Shown here one piece after another: positions 1-13,262 of a stretch of 64,000 bases of DNA. Position 1 is the stretch's first letter. The number at the start of each line of letters is the position of its first letter. The stretch covers positions 23,753,001-23,817,000 of the forward strand of contig CP142461.1 in NCBI GenBank assembly GCA_038049695.1, given 5' to 3'. The notes under the pieces were generated by a model, which worked only from the letters and a program-made list of their open reading frames with translations, did not search any database and was not told where the DNA came from. A program made the position numbers and the translations under genes. The stretch is from Cinnamomum chago. Taxonomy: Eukaryota; Streptophyta; Magnoliopsida; Laurales; Lauraceae.

Positions 1-960
1 CGAATTACATATGTGATTAGTTGCCCCGGAGTCCACATACCAAGATTCTGAAGTACCAGTTGCAAAACTAACTTCAGAAATAAGTGACTCAATCATACCT
101 AAGGTCTTCTTCTTAGACAGATATTCTGGACAATTCCTATTCCAGTGTCCCGTCTTACCATAAAGGAAACACTTTCCTTTTATCCCTGAACCCTTAGCCT
201 TGGCCACGCCACCATTAGGACCATTCTCCACCTTTGGACCCTTCGGAACTGATTTCTTTTGCCTTTCCGCCCTTTGCCTTTCGGCTTGGGCTTGGCATCT
301 GACTTTTTTATCACTAGGGCAGTCGGCTTCTTCTTCATAATCCCTTCAGTCACTACCAGCTGACTAGACAACTCAGCCAGAATTAGATTCATCTTATTCA
401 TATTATAATTGACCATGAAATTGTTGAATGACTCTAGCAATGACTCAAGGATTATGTCGATTTGCGATTCTGCATCAATCGCAGCCCCCAGTACATCTAA
501 CTCATTCAATGAGTCCATCATTTTCAGCATATGTTCTTGTACTAATGTACCTTCAGCCATCTTGGTGCCAAATAGCACCCTCATAGCAACCTGCCTAGCA
601 GGCCTGTCCTGTTCCACAAACATCTTCTTTAAGTTCGATATAATATTGTATGCAGTCTTTTAGGATTGATGTTGGTGTTGCAAAATACTAGACATGGATG
701 CCTGAATGTAACATCTGCCCATCTCATCCTCTTTGGCCCATTTGGCGTAAAGTTCATTTTCTTCTTCCGATGCATCCGGGCAAGGCTCATCAAGGGGGGG
801 GGGGGGGGTTTGGTAAGGACATATTTATATCCTGAAGCAGTCAGGACAATATCCAGGTTCTGTTTCCAGTCTACATAGTTGGATCCCACAAACTTATTAT
901 GGTTGAGGATGGTCGCAAGTGGATTGAAAGTATTTGCATTCATGCTTGAAATACTATAGC
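1..960 (-). pseudogene. Ty1/copia gag and start of protease, broken
   Basis: This is the 5' end of a copia polyprotein on the minus strand. The likely gag start is near 943 (residues MNANTFNPLATILNHNKF, then a YVDWKQNLDIVLTA-type motif), typical of copia gag N-termini. The middle (about 623-270) matches the helical gag region. Near 130-178 is a CCHC zinc knuckle in which the second cysteine is replaced by tyrosine (CFLYGKTGH...C). The protease active-site motif VDSGATNH lies at about 15-40. At least two frameshifts break the frame, one at 630-790 and one near 250-270. A run of 15 G at 794-808 encodes a proline stretch and is a likely slippage site. Pol continues to the left of the window. An Angela/Tork-like lineage is possible from the long LTR, but I cannot assign it. 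Confidence 0.85.
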
Positions 961-1847
961 ACATAACCATACATTCAATTAATGAAATTAAATGACATTA
1001 GGGTTTACCATTCTACCAAATTTATGTGGGAATCCTCATAACCACTAAATTTAGATAAATCAGAATCTCAATCCCCGGGGTATGCCTCCTTGGGGAGTGC
1101 AAATACCACCTAGATTGGTGTGGATCAAAGTTGGTCAAAATTAGAATTAAGACTAACTATCCATGATCCCCTTCATTCATTATTATCTAGGTATCTTATA
1201 CCAAATAATGAATGACTCCCGATTAGCTTTGTTTTCTAAAATATATGAGGCAAATCCTTGGGGATACTACATCATTATTTTAGTTAAGTTTGACCCACCA
1301 ACTAGCATTGCATGACAACCGTTGCGAGCAGCTCCTCCTTGGGGGGTGGACCCCCGCCCCGTCTCACCAACACTATCCATATGAGATCCATATCTAGTAA
1401 CCAGACAAGTAAAAGCTCTCCGTGGGGAACGGTCATTCTCAAGATGGCGTGAGGCTAATACTTTCCTTACAGTGGACCTATGGTGGAAAACCATGGGGAT
1501 TTCTAAATATAAATGCCCCGCTCCCACTTAATATTTTAGAATTGAGGATTTACTTTTAGGTATTTGGGCCCACAAATATAGATATCAAATCATCTCATGA
1601 TATGACCAATGATTGGTTCCAAGTCAAGTTATTTTATGAAAAGTCTAGTTTCTTAAATTAGTGTTACCAATGGATCCATTTCATGGGCCCACCAACTCTA
1701 ATTAGAACTTTTTCCAAAAATTAATTTGATTTGACCAATTTTGGTAATTGCTATGTTTGGATCAGATTTGGATATTATCTAAATCAAGCATTCATCCATA
1801 AATAGAAAAGGCTAAAATTAGAAACTAGTCCTCTCCTCCACATGACC
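961..1847 (-). other. Copia 5' leader, part 2 (next to gag)
   Basis: Non-coding leader between gag and the insertion point of LTR B1. It continues the sequence at 22089-23012 across the inserted block. I see no conserved ORF. The 5 bases at 1843-1847 (TGACC) form the left TSD of B1; the right copy at 22084-22088 reads TGACT, one mismatch. Confidence 0.7.
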
Positions 1848-3179
1848 TGTAAGACCCTGACCCGAGTGAACCCGATTAGTGCTAATTAAGTTCGTGTTAG
1901 TTCTAAGCTTGATTAGTGTTTTTGGCTAAGTTGAGTTTGGAATAGCTTTTGTACTAGTTTTGAGGAATTTTGATTGCTTTGGGTTCCTTTTCATGACATT
2001 GCATATGTTTGAGGATTTATCGGAGGTTTTTACATTCATGATTTTAATCCCGTTTTATTCGTATTGATAAGCTCTACAACTTTCATGTTGATCCCGTCCC
2101 CGTTTGAGATCCCGAAACCCGATTTCATAGCCTTGAGGGCAAAACAGTCATTTCATACAAAATCTGTACCCAAAACTTGATATTCCCGAAACCCGTGAAA
2201 CATATACTTTTTAAAACTAGATATTTCGGCGATCATTTCTTTCTTCTTCGCCGAATTCATTAGAAGCCCCGAAAGACAAGATTTCAGCCCTTGAGTCTCT
2301 TTAGTAGTGGGACCCATTCCCATTTGCCATATAAGGAGAACTGATCTTCCCATTCCCTTTTTCCAGCACAAAAAGAACCTAGGGTTTTCTTTTGGCAACT
2401 TTTCTTCTTCCTCTTGCTCTCTCTACCTCCAATCCACACCAAGCTTGCATCAATCAAGAAATGGGAGTAATCATTCTCCTCCCCACCTTGCAAGCTTTCT
2501 TTTGATACCATTTGTAGAAGAATCCACCAACTTTGAGATCTTCATTGAACTAAACCTTGCAATTTGTAGAACCTACAAGTAAGTAATCCTTCCATTCTTA
2601 TAGATTTGTGTTCTTCTAGCCCTAGAGGAGCTCCATCTTCATTATTGCAAAGTTTCCCTTTCTATTTCATTGTTTGACTCTTTTAGGGTTTGTTTTTGGG
2701 GATTTTTGTTCATAGCTTGGATTGCTTGCTTGGAAGAGTATTAGAGTTTGATTGCATTGTTAGAAGACCCAAGGCAAGTGGATGCATGGTTTTCCTAAGC
2801 TTTCATTGACTTTGGATATTTTCCATTAATGCATATTTATTGCCTTATTTTGAAATGAATGCTCATGATAGAGTATTAATGGTACATTTATGGTCCAAGA
2901 GATGTGTTGGTTTATAGCATTTAATTCCTCTTGTTTTGTCTCAAATATGTATATTATGTGAAATGGTTTCCTTCCTCCTTCCTTTGTATTGGACTTGATG
3001 TGGAAGAGTGAAGGTGATGAATGAACACATATTGGAGTTTTGGGAAAGTATAAATAGATGCATTGGAGGAGCTCCTAGCTCAGTTATATTGCAGGGACTA
3101 AGTGGAAGTGGGGAGAATGGTTTTGAGGAGGAGAAATGGCTCAAATCTGAACACAGTGGGTGTTTCCCGCACCTGGAGG

Positions 3180-3230
3180 TCAGCCAGCGGTCACCTGGCG
3201 GCTAGCCGCCAGTCACCGCCAGCTAGCTGA
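3180..3230. promoter_or_regulatory. Dyad cluster in LTR B1 copy 1, left part
   Basis: Contains GGCGGCTAGCCGCC, a perfect 14-bp palindrome with a CTAG core, beside partial repeats of CAGCCAGCGG and CCGCCAG. It continues at 7389 beyond the nested A LTR. Confidence 0.7.
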
Positions 3231-4034
3231 AATGTCACGGTGGCTTTTCCAGAGAGCACACTTCTCCACCTGAAAACTCAGTCAGCTCCACGGTTAGCCA
3301 GTGTCACGCCCCCGAACCGAAACCTCGGGGGCGGGAAATGGGATTAAACATAAATGTATTTTACTTCTCCCAAGATCCGCGTGTGTGAAGACAACACATT
3401 CTGAATATTTTGCGGAAGCATTTGTGGCGTTGCAACTCGAAGTCCGTGGCCATCGGATTCCGCGTCGCACTCAACCTCTAGCCCATAGCTATTATATCTA
3501 GAATCATATCAGACTGGAGTAACCATCACAATAAATTACAGAGCTGACGGTAACAGGATATTGCATTCCCAAATATGTTCAAGTTACAATTATCAATGTA
3601 CATTAATTAAGAATCCCAAGAAAAAGGCTAATAAAAGCCATACAACAATAAGCTATAAACTACTACCCAAATGTGACGTAGCTCCGATGTCAAGCTCAAT
3701 GTCTACATGACATAGCCGACAAAACAACCTGCAAGGCATGGCTCCACAGGCAACAAAACACTCAACTCGGGACGAAGAAATCCGAACCTGAGTACCAAAA
3801 GTAGTGGGTCAGACACGACGGTCTGGCAGGTGGATGAAAAGAACACAATATAGCGAATAATAATACAAATGATAAATCATGCTATTTGCTCAAAATGCTG
3901 CATATAATTAAACGGGTGAAAACTCAGGAACCTCGGACAAAACATGTATTCTTTTCAAACATGGTTAAAACAGGAAGATCTAATAAAGCATATGTTCATT
4001 TACATCATCTATAAAAGCATAGATATTTGACAAT

Positions 4035-4480
4035 CGGGTGTTCGTGGAAAACATGTATGAATATGGAAGTTTGGCAAAACCACGTTCATTTAAACATATT
4101 TCAAAGCATGGATCTTCAACAGATCGGGCATTCCTTTAAAACAGGTATAACATAGGGATCTGGCAAAACGCGTGTCATTTAAAACATATTCTTAAGCATG
4201 GATGTTAAATAGCTCGGGTAATCATTTGAAACAGGTATAAACATAGTGATCTGGCAGAACAAGTGTCATTTAAAACAAAGCACGAATGTTTAGCAATTCG
4301 GGTATTCACTTAAAACATGTATAAACATCGGGATCTAACAAAACGAGTGTCATTTAAAACGCATTCCAAAGCATGGACATTTAATAACTCGGGTATTCAT
4401 TTTAAAACATGTGTAATCATATAACTCTAGCAAAAACCATCGATCGTTAGAACCATATGTAAAAGCACGGGTATTCACCC
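4035..4480. repeat. About 90-bp tandem repeats in LTR A copy 1
   Basis: Units begin CGGGTATTCATTTAAAACA and recur at 4035, 4125, 4215, 4299 and 4390, so spacing is 84-91 bp. The same repeats occur in the other A copies at about 11590-12110 (minus) and about 19620-20260 (plus). Confidence 0.8.
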
Positions 4481-4720
4481 AACCGGCATTCATGTAAAAC
4501 ATGTACGTGTGCAAAGGACATAAAACAATATAATAATAACTGAATTTACATTGGAGAATATTAGCACTTGTTTAAATAACAACTTTCATAAAGGAAAAGA
4601 ATCATTTATCGGAAAGCAAGTAAACAATATAAAACATGTCGGGTATCCAAGGAATCGGGAACTGGCAAGATGGCAACCACACGAAGCTAAGTCCTCTATC
4701 ACTAAAGCGATAGAGCAATA

Positions 4721-4860
4721 ACTAGGCCCTGATCTCAGTCACTCGAGGTGAGGAGAAACAGGGGATCTCATATCAATACATATACATATACTAGGCCCTG
4801 ATCTCAGTCACTCGAGGTGAGGAGAAACAGGGGATCTCATGAATGCATATACATATACTA
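4721..4860. repeat. Two-copy 69-bp direct repeat in LTR A
   Basis: A stretch beginning CTAGGCCCTGATCTCAGTCA and ending GGGGATCTCAT occurs twice in tandem, followed by three copies of about 30 bp with GACCACGGTAATAACCGGGT (about 4880-4985). The same doubling is in A copy 3 at 12301-12440. Confidence 0.8.
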
Positions 4861-5901
4861 TACATGACCACGGTAGCGAGCCGGGCATCGGGGACCACAG
4901 TAGCAATCTGCGGTATCGGGACAAGACCACGGTAATAACCGGGTATCGGGACGGGACCACGGTAATAACCGGGTATCGGGATCCAAGCTGCAGCTGGCGG
5001 GACAAGAGGGGGATCTCCAAGTCGGTGGATCAGACCAACAAGGTTATCCAAGCTTAGTGGTGCCGACTCATAGGTCAAATACAATCGAGACAATGCAAGT
5101 AAATCAAGTACAATAGATATACGGGCAAGACGGGGGTGCTCAAGGGCACACTAACATTTCATACCGGGCAATACATGTCGGGACAAATAACTGTTACTAG
5201 TGTAACTTCAATGCTTTCGGGAAAACAAGTCATGTAATGCAAATCTCGGGAAAAAATGTGAAACAATGAACTATAACAATTTCGGGAAAAGTATTAATTT
5301 CAAGATCTATTTAAGTGAATAGAGGTCCCGTATGTCGATTATAATCATTACTTGGTACTCCTTGAGTTTGAAGACATTCCGGGCTCCTTATGCACTTTTA
5401 CTATTTCCAAAACTTAAAATGAGCTTATGGGTAGTACTAGGTATTACAATAGCAAGAATCAAGATTATAAACGGTCCATCCTAGGCATGACATTACTCCG
5501 GAAACATCGAGTAACCGATTCAGTCATCGAAAGGAATAGAATTAGCGATAACCAAGGAAATAGGCTTGTGTTTAGATATAAAGAAGATATCGCGTCGTTG
5601 CATCCCGTTCAAGATTGAAATGGATTGAACTTCGATGCCACCGAACCAACCGTGAGGCGTGTCGGCTCAAGACATTCTCACACATGGTCCAAACAGTCCA
5701 AAAAGGGTAGTCGGGGTCCCACCTAAAACCAAGAATTAGTGTCTAATCAACACCATTCTTTCTTTTAGTTCCCTAGTCTTAGAGACCTTAGATTAGGGTA
5801 CAATTGGTCTTAACACTAAGGTATACACCCTTAGGACTCATAGAAGGCCCAAAGGTTTCCAAAAAAACACAATACCATATTTCACTGGACTCAAACTGAG
5901 T

Positions 5902-6015
5902 CCTCCGATCGATCGGTCGAAATTTCTGTACCAGAAATGCACAGGGTCCGATCGATCGGCCCAAAAAGCCTTACTGTTAAAAGACAGGCCGATCAAGGTC
6001 CGATCGATCGGACCT
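5902..6015. promoter_or_regulatory. Dyad cluster in LTR A copy 1
   Basis: Three CCGATCGATCGG-type palindromes, centres near 5910.5, 5953.5 and 6005.5, about 850 bp downstream of the TATA box in LTR direction, hence inside the expected transcript. Confidence 0.75.
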
Positions 6016-7388
6016 GGGCGCAGTGCAGGTCCGGGAACTGATTTTTCCTTCCTTTTTGTTTCCTTTCCTTCCAACATATAATCAATCACATAGAATTATA
6101 CATAAGGAGACTTAAACACATGTTTCCAAGACATTAAAATGAGCTAAAGAGCTCCTCATTTCAAGTTCCTCCATTTCCATCCTTTCCATCCACAATAAAT
6201 CTCAAAAGTGGAGAAAACTCGTTCATGTGAAACCATTTGAAATCTTGACACTATGATACATACATTTCCAAGAGATTAACAAGGGAGAAATAACTCATCA
6301 ATAAGCACATCTTGAAATCAATATTAATCATATTAAAGACAACTATTAAAATCACCAACACCATTAATGAATCAAGATTTTCTCACAAAACATGTTAATA
6401 ATCAAAACAATTCATTCATCCACTTGCCTTTGACTCTAATCAAGCAAATCAAGCTCCTAATCACCTCTCAAGCTCAAGATCCACAATCTCTACAAAAACC
6501 CCCAAAACAACCCTAAAATGGGTTAAACAATGAAATGACCATGAAACCTTTCAATAATCAAGGTGGAGCTTCTCTAAGGCTAGAAGATTACAAATCTAGA
6601 AGATGGGAAGAATCACTTACTTGGATGACCTTCAAATGAGAAGAACAAGCTCAAGGGAGGTCTCTAGGTTGGGAGATTTCTCCAAAAATGGTATCAATGG
6701 GGAGCCATGGTGAAGAGGAAGAAGAAGATGGTCTCCATTTCTTGATTGAGGAACTATTGGTGTGGCTTGGAGATGAAGAAGCAAGAAGAAGAAGAAGAAG
6801 TTGCAAGAAAAGCCCTAGGCTCAGCTGGAACAATGGAGAATGGAGTGAATGAAGGAGATGGGTTCCCCTTATAAGCAAGTGGGGTTTGGGTCCCACAACT
6901 TAAGGGACTTGGGTGGCTGAAATCATCTAATTCGGGACCTCGGATGGATTCGACGAAGAAGGAAGAAATGATCGTTGAAATATCTAGTTTCCAAAAGTAT
7001 ATATTTCACGGATTTCGAGAATATCAAGTTTTGGGTACAGATTTGGTGTGCAATGACTGTTTTGCCCTCAAGGCCAAGAAATCGGTTTTTGGGTTCTCAA
7101 ATGGATACGAGATCAACATGAAAGCTGTAGGATTCCTCAAGATGAATGCAACGGGCCAAAAACACAATACGAAACAAATCGGGAAAATCTCACAAGAAAA
7201 TGCAAAGACGAAAAGGGAACCCCAAAAGGGCCCCACAAGCTACCAAAGCACTCAAAAGCCCAAAACTAGAAGAAAACCCATTCTAGCTCACAAACTCAAC
7301 CCAACAAATACTAATCCCACTAAAAGAACTAATCCACAAATAAAACAACACTAAACCAAGAGATTAGGGGTCGGGTTCTCACAGCCAG

Positions 7389-7600
7389 CGGCTAACCGCC
7401 GAACCCATCGGCGGCTAACCGCCAACTAACCGCATCTTGGCGGTTAGCTTTCCAGTAAGCTGCATTTCTGCAGCCCAGCCGCAGTCAGCCAGCGGCTAGC
7501 CGCCCATCCCAGCGGCGGCTAACCGCCAGGTGACCGAAATCTCCCAGGTTTCGGAGAGCTCCTCGCTCGAGCGAACTCTCTGGTTCGCTCGAGCGCTGAG
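7389..7600. promoter_or_regulatory. Dyad cluster in LTR B1 copy 1, right part
   Basis: Repeats of GGCGGCTAACCGCC, GCGGCTAGCCGCC and, at about 7565-7595, two copies of TCGCTCGAGCG(A). Two different dyad types therefore coexist in one LTR. Confidence 0.75.
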
Positions 7601-8490
7601 CTTTGTCAATAGAAGGAGATTCACTAGGCATTGCATGAGGCCATCCGAGAAAGAAACCATATCACAAGGATGTCATTCGAAGTTTTGAGAATTCAAAGTG
7701 TATAAGGAGCCCGGAATGTCCCCAAACTCAAGAGTACCAAATTATTATTAGATTGACATACAAGATCCCTATTCATTTCAAATAAATCTTGAACCGATGC
7801 TTTACCCGAAATTTCGATTGTTTATGGTACTTTATCGATCCCAAGATTTATACTACATGCCTTGTTTTCCCGAAAGTATTGAATTACACTTGAAATAGTT
7901 TCTTGTCTTGAAGTGCATTGCACCACATGATATGATAGCGTGCCCTTGAGCACCCCCGTCTTGCCCGTTTGTTTATGTATTTATACTTGATTTACTGCAT
8001 ATGTCTCGATTATATTTGACCTATGAGTCGGCACCACTAAGCTTGGACAACCCTGTTTGTCACGCCCCCGAACCGAAACCTCGGGGGCGGGAAATGGGAT
8101 TAAGCATAAATGTATTTTTACTCTCAGGATCCGCGTGTGTGAAGACAACACATTCTGAATATTTTGCGGAAGCACTTGTGGCGTTGCGACCCGAAGTCCG
8201 TGGCCATCGGATTCCGCGTCGCACTCAACCTTTAGCACTAAGCTATTATATCAAGAATCATATCAGACTGGAGTAACCATCACAATAAATTACAGAGCTG
8301 ACAGTAACAGGATATTACATTCCCAAATATGTTCAAGTTACAATTATCAATGTACATTAATTAAGAATCCCAAGGAAAAGGCTAACAAAAGCCATACAAC
8401 AATAAGCTATAAACTACTACCCAAATGTGACGTAGCTCGGATGTCAAGCTCAATGTCTACATGACATAGCCGACAAACTAACCTGCAAAG

Positions 8491-11295
8491 TGTCGCGACC
8501 CCGGAACGGATCCCGGGCCCGCGACGAGTGTTGCATTGCATTCGGTGTTGTTAATTGCTTTCCCACAGGTTCCCGCGGTGAGGATTCCCAAAGACACACG
8601 GAATCTGGCTCACACGTACAAGTATGCGGAAGCGTGTAGCAAAACACATCAAGATGAGCCCAACAAAACATTTGGGTGCCATAACAAATGATCACAAGGC
8701 ATGGTATCATAGAAAGAAGCTAACAAGCATTCCCATTAATATTCAAGTTATAGAACTAATACAAAAACAAGTTAAGTTTAGTACAACCCATAAGAGACCA
8801 ATAAAGGTCAATACAATCTCAAAATAGTCAAAAGAAACCCCAAGACTAAGGGTGACGAAACTCGAGAACCAGACCGACATCTAAATGACATCGTCGGGCT
8901 GCCACTCTCTCACGGGAGTTGGCTCACAAGCCTCCTCCTGACGCTCCTCCTCAAAGGCAACGTCTCCTGCACCTGGGCACCAATGAACAAGGGTCAAACA
9001 CGACGGTTTGGCAGGTAATCAATTTAGGCATGAACATGAACAATAACATTTAGAGAAAACATGTGAGCAAATCTTTGGTATGAAGTACTATCAAAGTTGA
9101 GATACATTTTCAAGAGTACGAACAAAGCTGAGATACAAAATAATCTAGCATGAGTACATAATATATCATGAATAGTTATCAACCACAAAGAGCCCATCCT
9201 TTCTCTATCATTTATATAATGAAAAGAGCAAGCACGCACGACAAGCACGATATACATAATATAAGCACGACACGATTTCCCACAAAGACGGGAATTCCTG
9301 CCGCGGAACCGGACACGCACGATGTGTAATAAATACACGACCAGTCTGCAGACAGTCCACATGTTTAAAGACCCCCAGACGGTGGATCAAACCGAAAGGG
9401 CAGTCTAAGCTCAGTGGTGTTTACTTAATTCATGAATGCACAAGACACGCGAAGCACGATCAAAACACGTCGAGATAAAAAGGGGGAAATCACTTATCAA
9501 AACACGACGAACACGACTAGCAAGAGGCATAATAATTATGCATAACACGCTTAGGAAGTGATCCCCTTTTTCTTGAAACAAAACTTCAAAACAAGCTTAT
9601 ACTTGAAACTCAAAACAAGTGCACGTTTATACTCATCGTACCAAGACAGAAGTTCAAATACAAAAATCTGACAAGCATGTGCTAAGGCTATTAATTGACC
9701 TTTGTGTAATTGTAACCCCAAACGTCAGAAGATACAAGAATTGGTGTCCCCGAAGTTGGGTCTCGTTTCGAAGTTCCATTTACACAATGTCAAGTCAAAA
9801 CCCTTAACATAGTCTAGTTTTCAACCCTCAAGAAATACACAAAATGGAAAAACTCATCTTCCTGAATCTGGCAGGTTCGCTCGAGCGAACCTGTCACGTT
9901 GATGACACTTCGCTCGAGCGAGACACTTCGCTCGAGCGGACCTTACAAGGCGTAGACAGTTCGCTCGAGCGAATGTTGGCTCGAGCGAATAATAAAATGC
10001 GTTCGAACGAACGACTCACTGCCTCGCTCCGTAGGAGACAGTGGCTTGTTCGCTCGAGCGAACCCAGGGTCGCTCGAGCGAACAGGCTGCTGCCTGAGCT
10101 CGCTGAGTGCGGAAATCCCCTTTCCTTGCACATCTTTCACTACATTCTTCTCCTTCTTCTCATCCACCAACCACATATCATCCCTTGAGCCTTCATGCTC
10201 ACCAAGGGTTTATTTATCATCATCCACACATCCAAATCAAGTAAGATAAAATCATAAACTTGTAGACAAATCACATGCACAATTCCTAAAACGAAATAGA
10301 ATCAAAATACAATGCACATGAAGCCTATAAAGATCACTTGCCTTGACCAAAGCTAAACACTCCTCCTCAAGTACTTCCTCAAGCTAATCAACACTACAAG
10401 AAAATCCAAGAGAAAACCACACAACTCACTAAATCTTGAAAACAAGAAACCCATTTAGAAAAAGGGTTGAAACTAGGAAAATCATGATCTTAAAGAACTA
10501 AAAAGACTCCATGAAAGATGTGGGTTGAAGCTCTTACCTAGAAATGGTCACACAAGAGAGAAGAGAGGAAATGTAGATCTTATCCCAAAAGAAACTCCAA
10601 GAAACTTGTACCAATAGAGAGCTTGCAATGAGATGGAGAAGATGATGACTTTGAAGTTCTTTTTGGAGCTCACTAGCTAGCTCATGCAAGAGGAAATGAA
10701 GAGAAAGGGAAAAAGGGGTTTTCCTTGCCCTAGCTTCAGAAATTGCAGAGATTTGGGGGAATGAATGGAAGAGAGGAAGAAAGGGTTTAAGTGAAGGAAA
10801 ATGGGTCCCAACTAACTTGAACTTGAAATGGCTAAAACATGATCTTGTGGACCTCGGATGACTTCGACGAAGAAGGATAAAACGATCGTCGAAATATCTA
10901 GTTTCCAAAAAGTATATTTTTGACATAGTTTTGAAGTCTCGAAAATTGTGTCCAGATTTGTGCAAGAAATACAATTTTACCCTCTTTGGGACAAAACTTG
11001 GGTTTTTGGGCTTCAAACATGAATGGGCTTAATACGAAAGTTGTAACACGTCGAAATATCAATCAAATGAAATCAAAATCACAATCACACGGAAATCGAT
11101 ACGATCTTCCCAAACTCACACGTGCACTCAGGCCATCCTGAGTGTGTCTAACTAATATTAAACGTTCTCAAAATTACCAAAGCTATATCCAAGACTAAAA
11201 CTAATCACTTCTAACCCAACAATAACTAAACCCACTTAGGACTAAACACATACTAATCACACACTAATCGGATTGGTCTGGGTCGGGGTCTAACA
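8491..11295 (-). mobile_element. Gypsy-type solo LTR B2 (copy 1), 2.8 kb
   Basis: In its own direction it starts TGTTAGACCCCGACCC and ends CCGGGGTCGCGACA. TSD CAAAG is perfect (8486-8490 and 11296-11300), and the flanking sequence rejoins to match LTR A. The start differs from B1 (TGTAAGACC) but matches the truncated copy at 36025. It has a GTAAGA donor-like site at 10532-10537 and a strong dyad cluster at 9873-10085. No coding content. Confidence 0.9.
9873..10085. promoter_or_regulatory. Dyad cluster in LTR B2 copy 1
   Basis: At least eight TTCGCTCGAGCGAA-type sites, centres near 9882.5, 9915.5, 9933.5, 9966.5, 9982.5, 10004.5 (TTCGAA core), 10055.5 and 10075.5. The best is an 18-bp perfect palindrome at 9874-9891. 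Confidence 0.85.
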
Positions 11296-13117
11296 CAAAG
11301 CATGGCTCTACAGCCAACAAAAGCACTCAACTCGGGGCGAAGAAATCTGAACCTGGGTACCAAAAGTAGTGGGTCAGACACGACGGTCTGACAGGTGGAT
11401 GAAAAGATCACAAATATACTAAAGAATAAAACATATAATAAATCATGCTAATCGATCAAATGCTACATATAATTAAACGGGTGCAAAGTCGGGAATCTCG
11501 GGGAAAACTTGTATTCATTTCAAGCACGGGTAAAACATGAACATCTAATAAAACATGTGTTCATTTACATCATCTATAATCATAGATATTTGACGATCGG
11601 GTGTTCGTCTAAAACATGTATAAATATAGTGGTTTGACAAAACAAACGTTCATTTGAGAGTTAGGTAAAAACATAAGTATACAACAAACCAGGTATTCAT
11701 AGCAGTCTGGCAAAACCAAAGTCCATTTGAAACATATGTGAAAAATACGGATGTTTAACAAACCGGGTGTTCATTTAAAACATATCTCAAAGCAGGGATA
11801 TTTAACAAATCGGATATTCATTTGAAACCGGTATAAACACAGTGATCTGGCAAAACAAGTGTCATTTGAAACATATTTCAAAGCATGGGTATTTGACAAT
11901 TCGGGTATTCATTTAAAAACAGGTATAAACATAGGAATCTCACAAGCCAAATGTCATTTAAAACAAAGCACGGATAGTTGACAATTCGGGTATTCATTTA
12001 AAACATGTGTAATCACATAAATCTAGTAAAACCATCGAGCGTTTGAAACATATGTAAAAGCATGGGTATTCGCCCAACCGGCATCCATTTAAAACATGTG
12101 CGGGTACAAAGAACAGAAGACAATATAATAATAACTGAATTTACATTGGAGAATATTAACACTTTCATAAAGGAAACGAATCATTTATCGGAAAGCAAGT
12201 AAGCAATATAAAACATGTCGGGTATCCAAGGAATCAGGAACTGGCAAGATGGCAACCACACGAAGCTAAGTCCTCTATCACCAAAGCGATAGAGCAATAA
12301 CTAGGCCCTGATCTCAGTCACTCGAGGTGAGGAGAAACAGGGGATCTCATATAAATACATATACATATACTAGGCCCTGATCTCAGTCACTCGAGGTGAG
12401 GAGAAACAGGGGATCTCATGAATGCATATACATATACTATACGGGACCACGGTAGCGAGCCGGGCACCGGGGACCACAGTAGCAATCTGCGGTATCGGGA
12501 CAAGACCACGGTAATAACCGGGTAGCGGGATCCAAGCTGCAGCTGGCGGGACAAGAGGGGGATCTCCAAGTCGGTGGATCAGACCAACAAGGTTATCCAA
12601 GCTTAGTGGTGCGACTCATAGGTCAAATACAATCGAGACATATGCAATAAAATCAAGTACAATAGATATACGGGCAAGACGGGGGTGCTCAAGGGCACAC
12701 TAACATTTCATGTCGGGCAATACATCTCGGGACAATTCACTGTTACTAGTGTAACTTCAATGCTTTCGGGGAAACAAGTAAATAAAGTACAATAAATAAA
12801 CGGGTAAAACGGGGTGCACAAGGCACACTGTCATATCATGTGATGCAATGCACTACGGAACAAATTGAAAGTCCACGAGGATCCTAACCCTAGAGGGGGG
12901 GGGGGTGAATAGGGTGAGCTACAACTAATGACTAATTATGACCAATTTTAATTTCTTAAACTAAACTAGACACAAGTGGTGATTATAAGAAAAAATGCGG
13001 AAGCTCAAATAAACAATCACCACAAAAGCATGCACCACAACACAATATTTATAGTGGTTCGGCCAACGTGCCTACATCCACTACCGGCTTGTGTCTCCAA
13101 CACCCCACCGGATTCCA

Positions 13118-13262
13118 CTAAGTATGCTTTTTACTAGGCTAAGCAATAACCCTTACAATGTGCTTTTCTAGGCTAAGCAATAACCTTACAAGATGCTTTC
13201 CAAAGGCTAAGCAATAACCTTACAAGTTGCTTTTCTTAGGCTTAGCAATAACCTTTACAAAT
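13118..13262. repeat. About 36-bp minisatellite in C LTR copy 1
   Basis: Four tandem copies of a unit containing GGCTAAGCAATAACCTTACA followed by TGCTTTTC. All C LTRs have it, with 2 to 5 units: 34480-34552, 38355-38492, 43692-43866, 49498-49672, 51542-51690, 58442-58622 and 63284-63470. Confidence 0.85.

Larger units (their letters stand above)
3302..7383 (-). mobile_element. Gypsy-type solo LTR A (copy 1), 4.08 kb
   Basis: In its own direction it starts TGTGAGAACCCGACCCC (right end) and ends GGGGGCGTGACA (left end at 3302). It has a perfect 5-bp TSD GCCAG (3297-3301 and 7384-7388). TATA on the minus strand is at 6868-6876 (GCTTATAAGG). A GTAAGT site follows at 6615-6620. CCGATCGATCGG dyads lie at 5902-6015, and about 90-bp tandem repeats at about 3905-4520. 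Family assignment rests on the 61795-61808 junction, where a GGGGGGGGAGGA polypurine tract directly precedes the same LTR start, as in Del/Tekay-like chromoviruses. Confidence 0.9.

Noticed and set aside
9873..10085. CRISPR-like array (repeated TTCGCTCGAGCGAA with short spacers)
   Set aside because: The host is a plant nuclear genome, spacing is irregular (16-50 bp), the repeats are palindromes inside an LTR, and no cas genes occur.
9844..10188. Arginine/serine-rich ORFs such as SLERT- or FARAN-repeat proteins at 9844-10188, 15202-15574 and 42026-42295
   Set aside because: They are readings of the CTCGAGCG palindromes in several frames, with no conserved frame between LTR copies.
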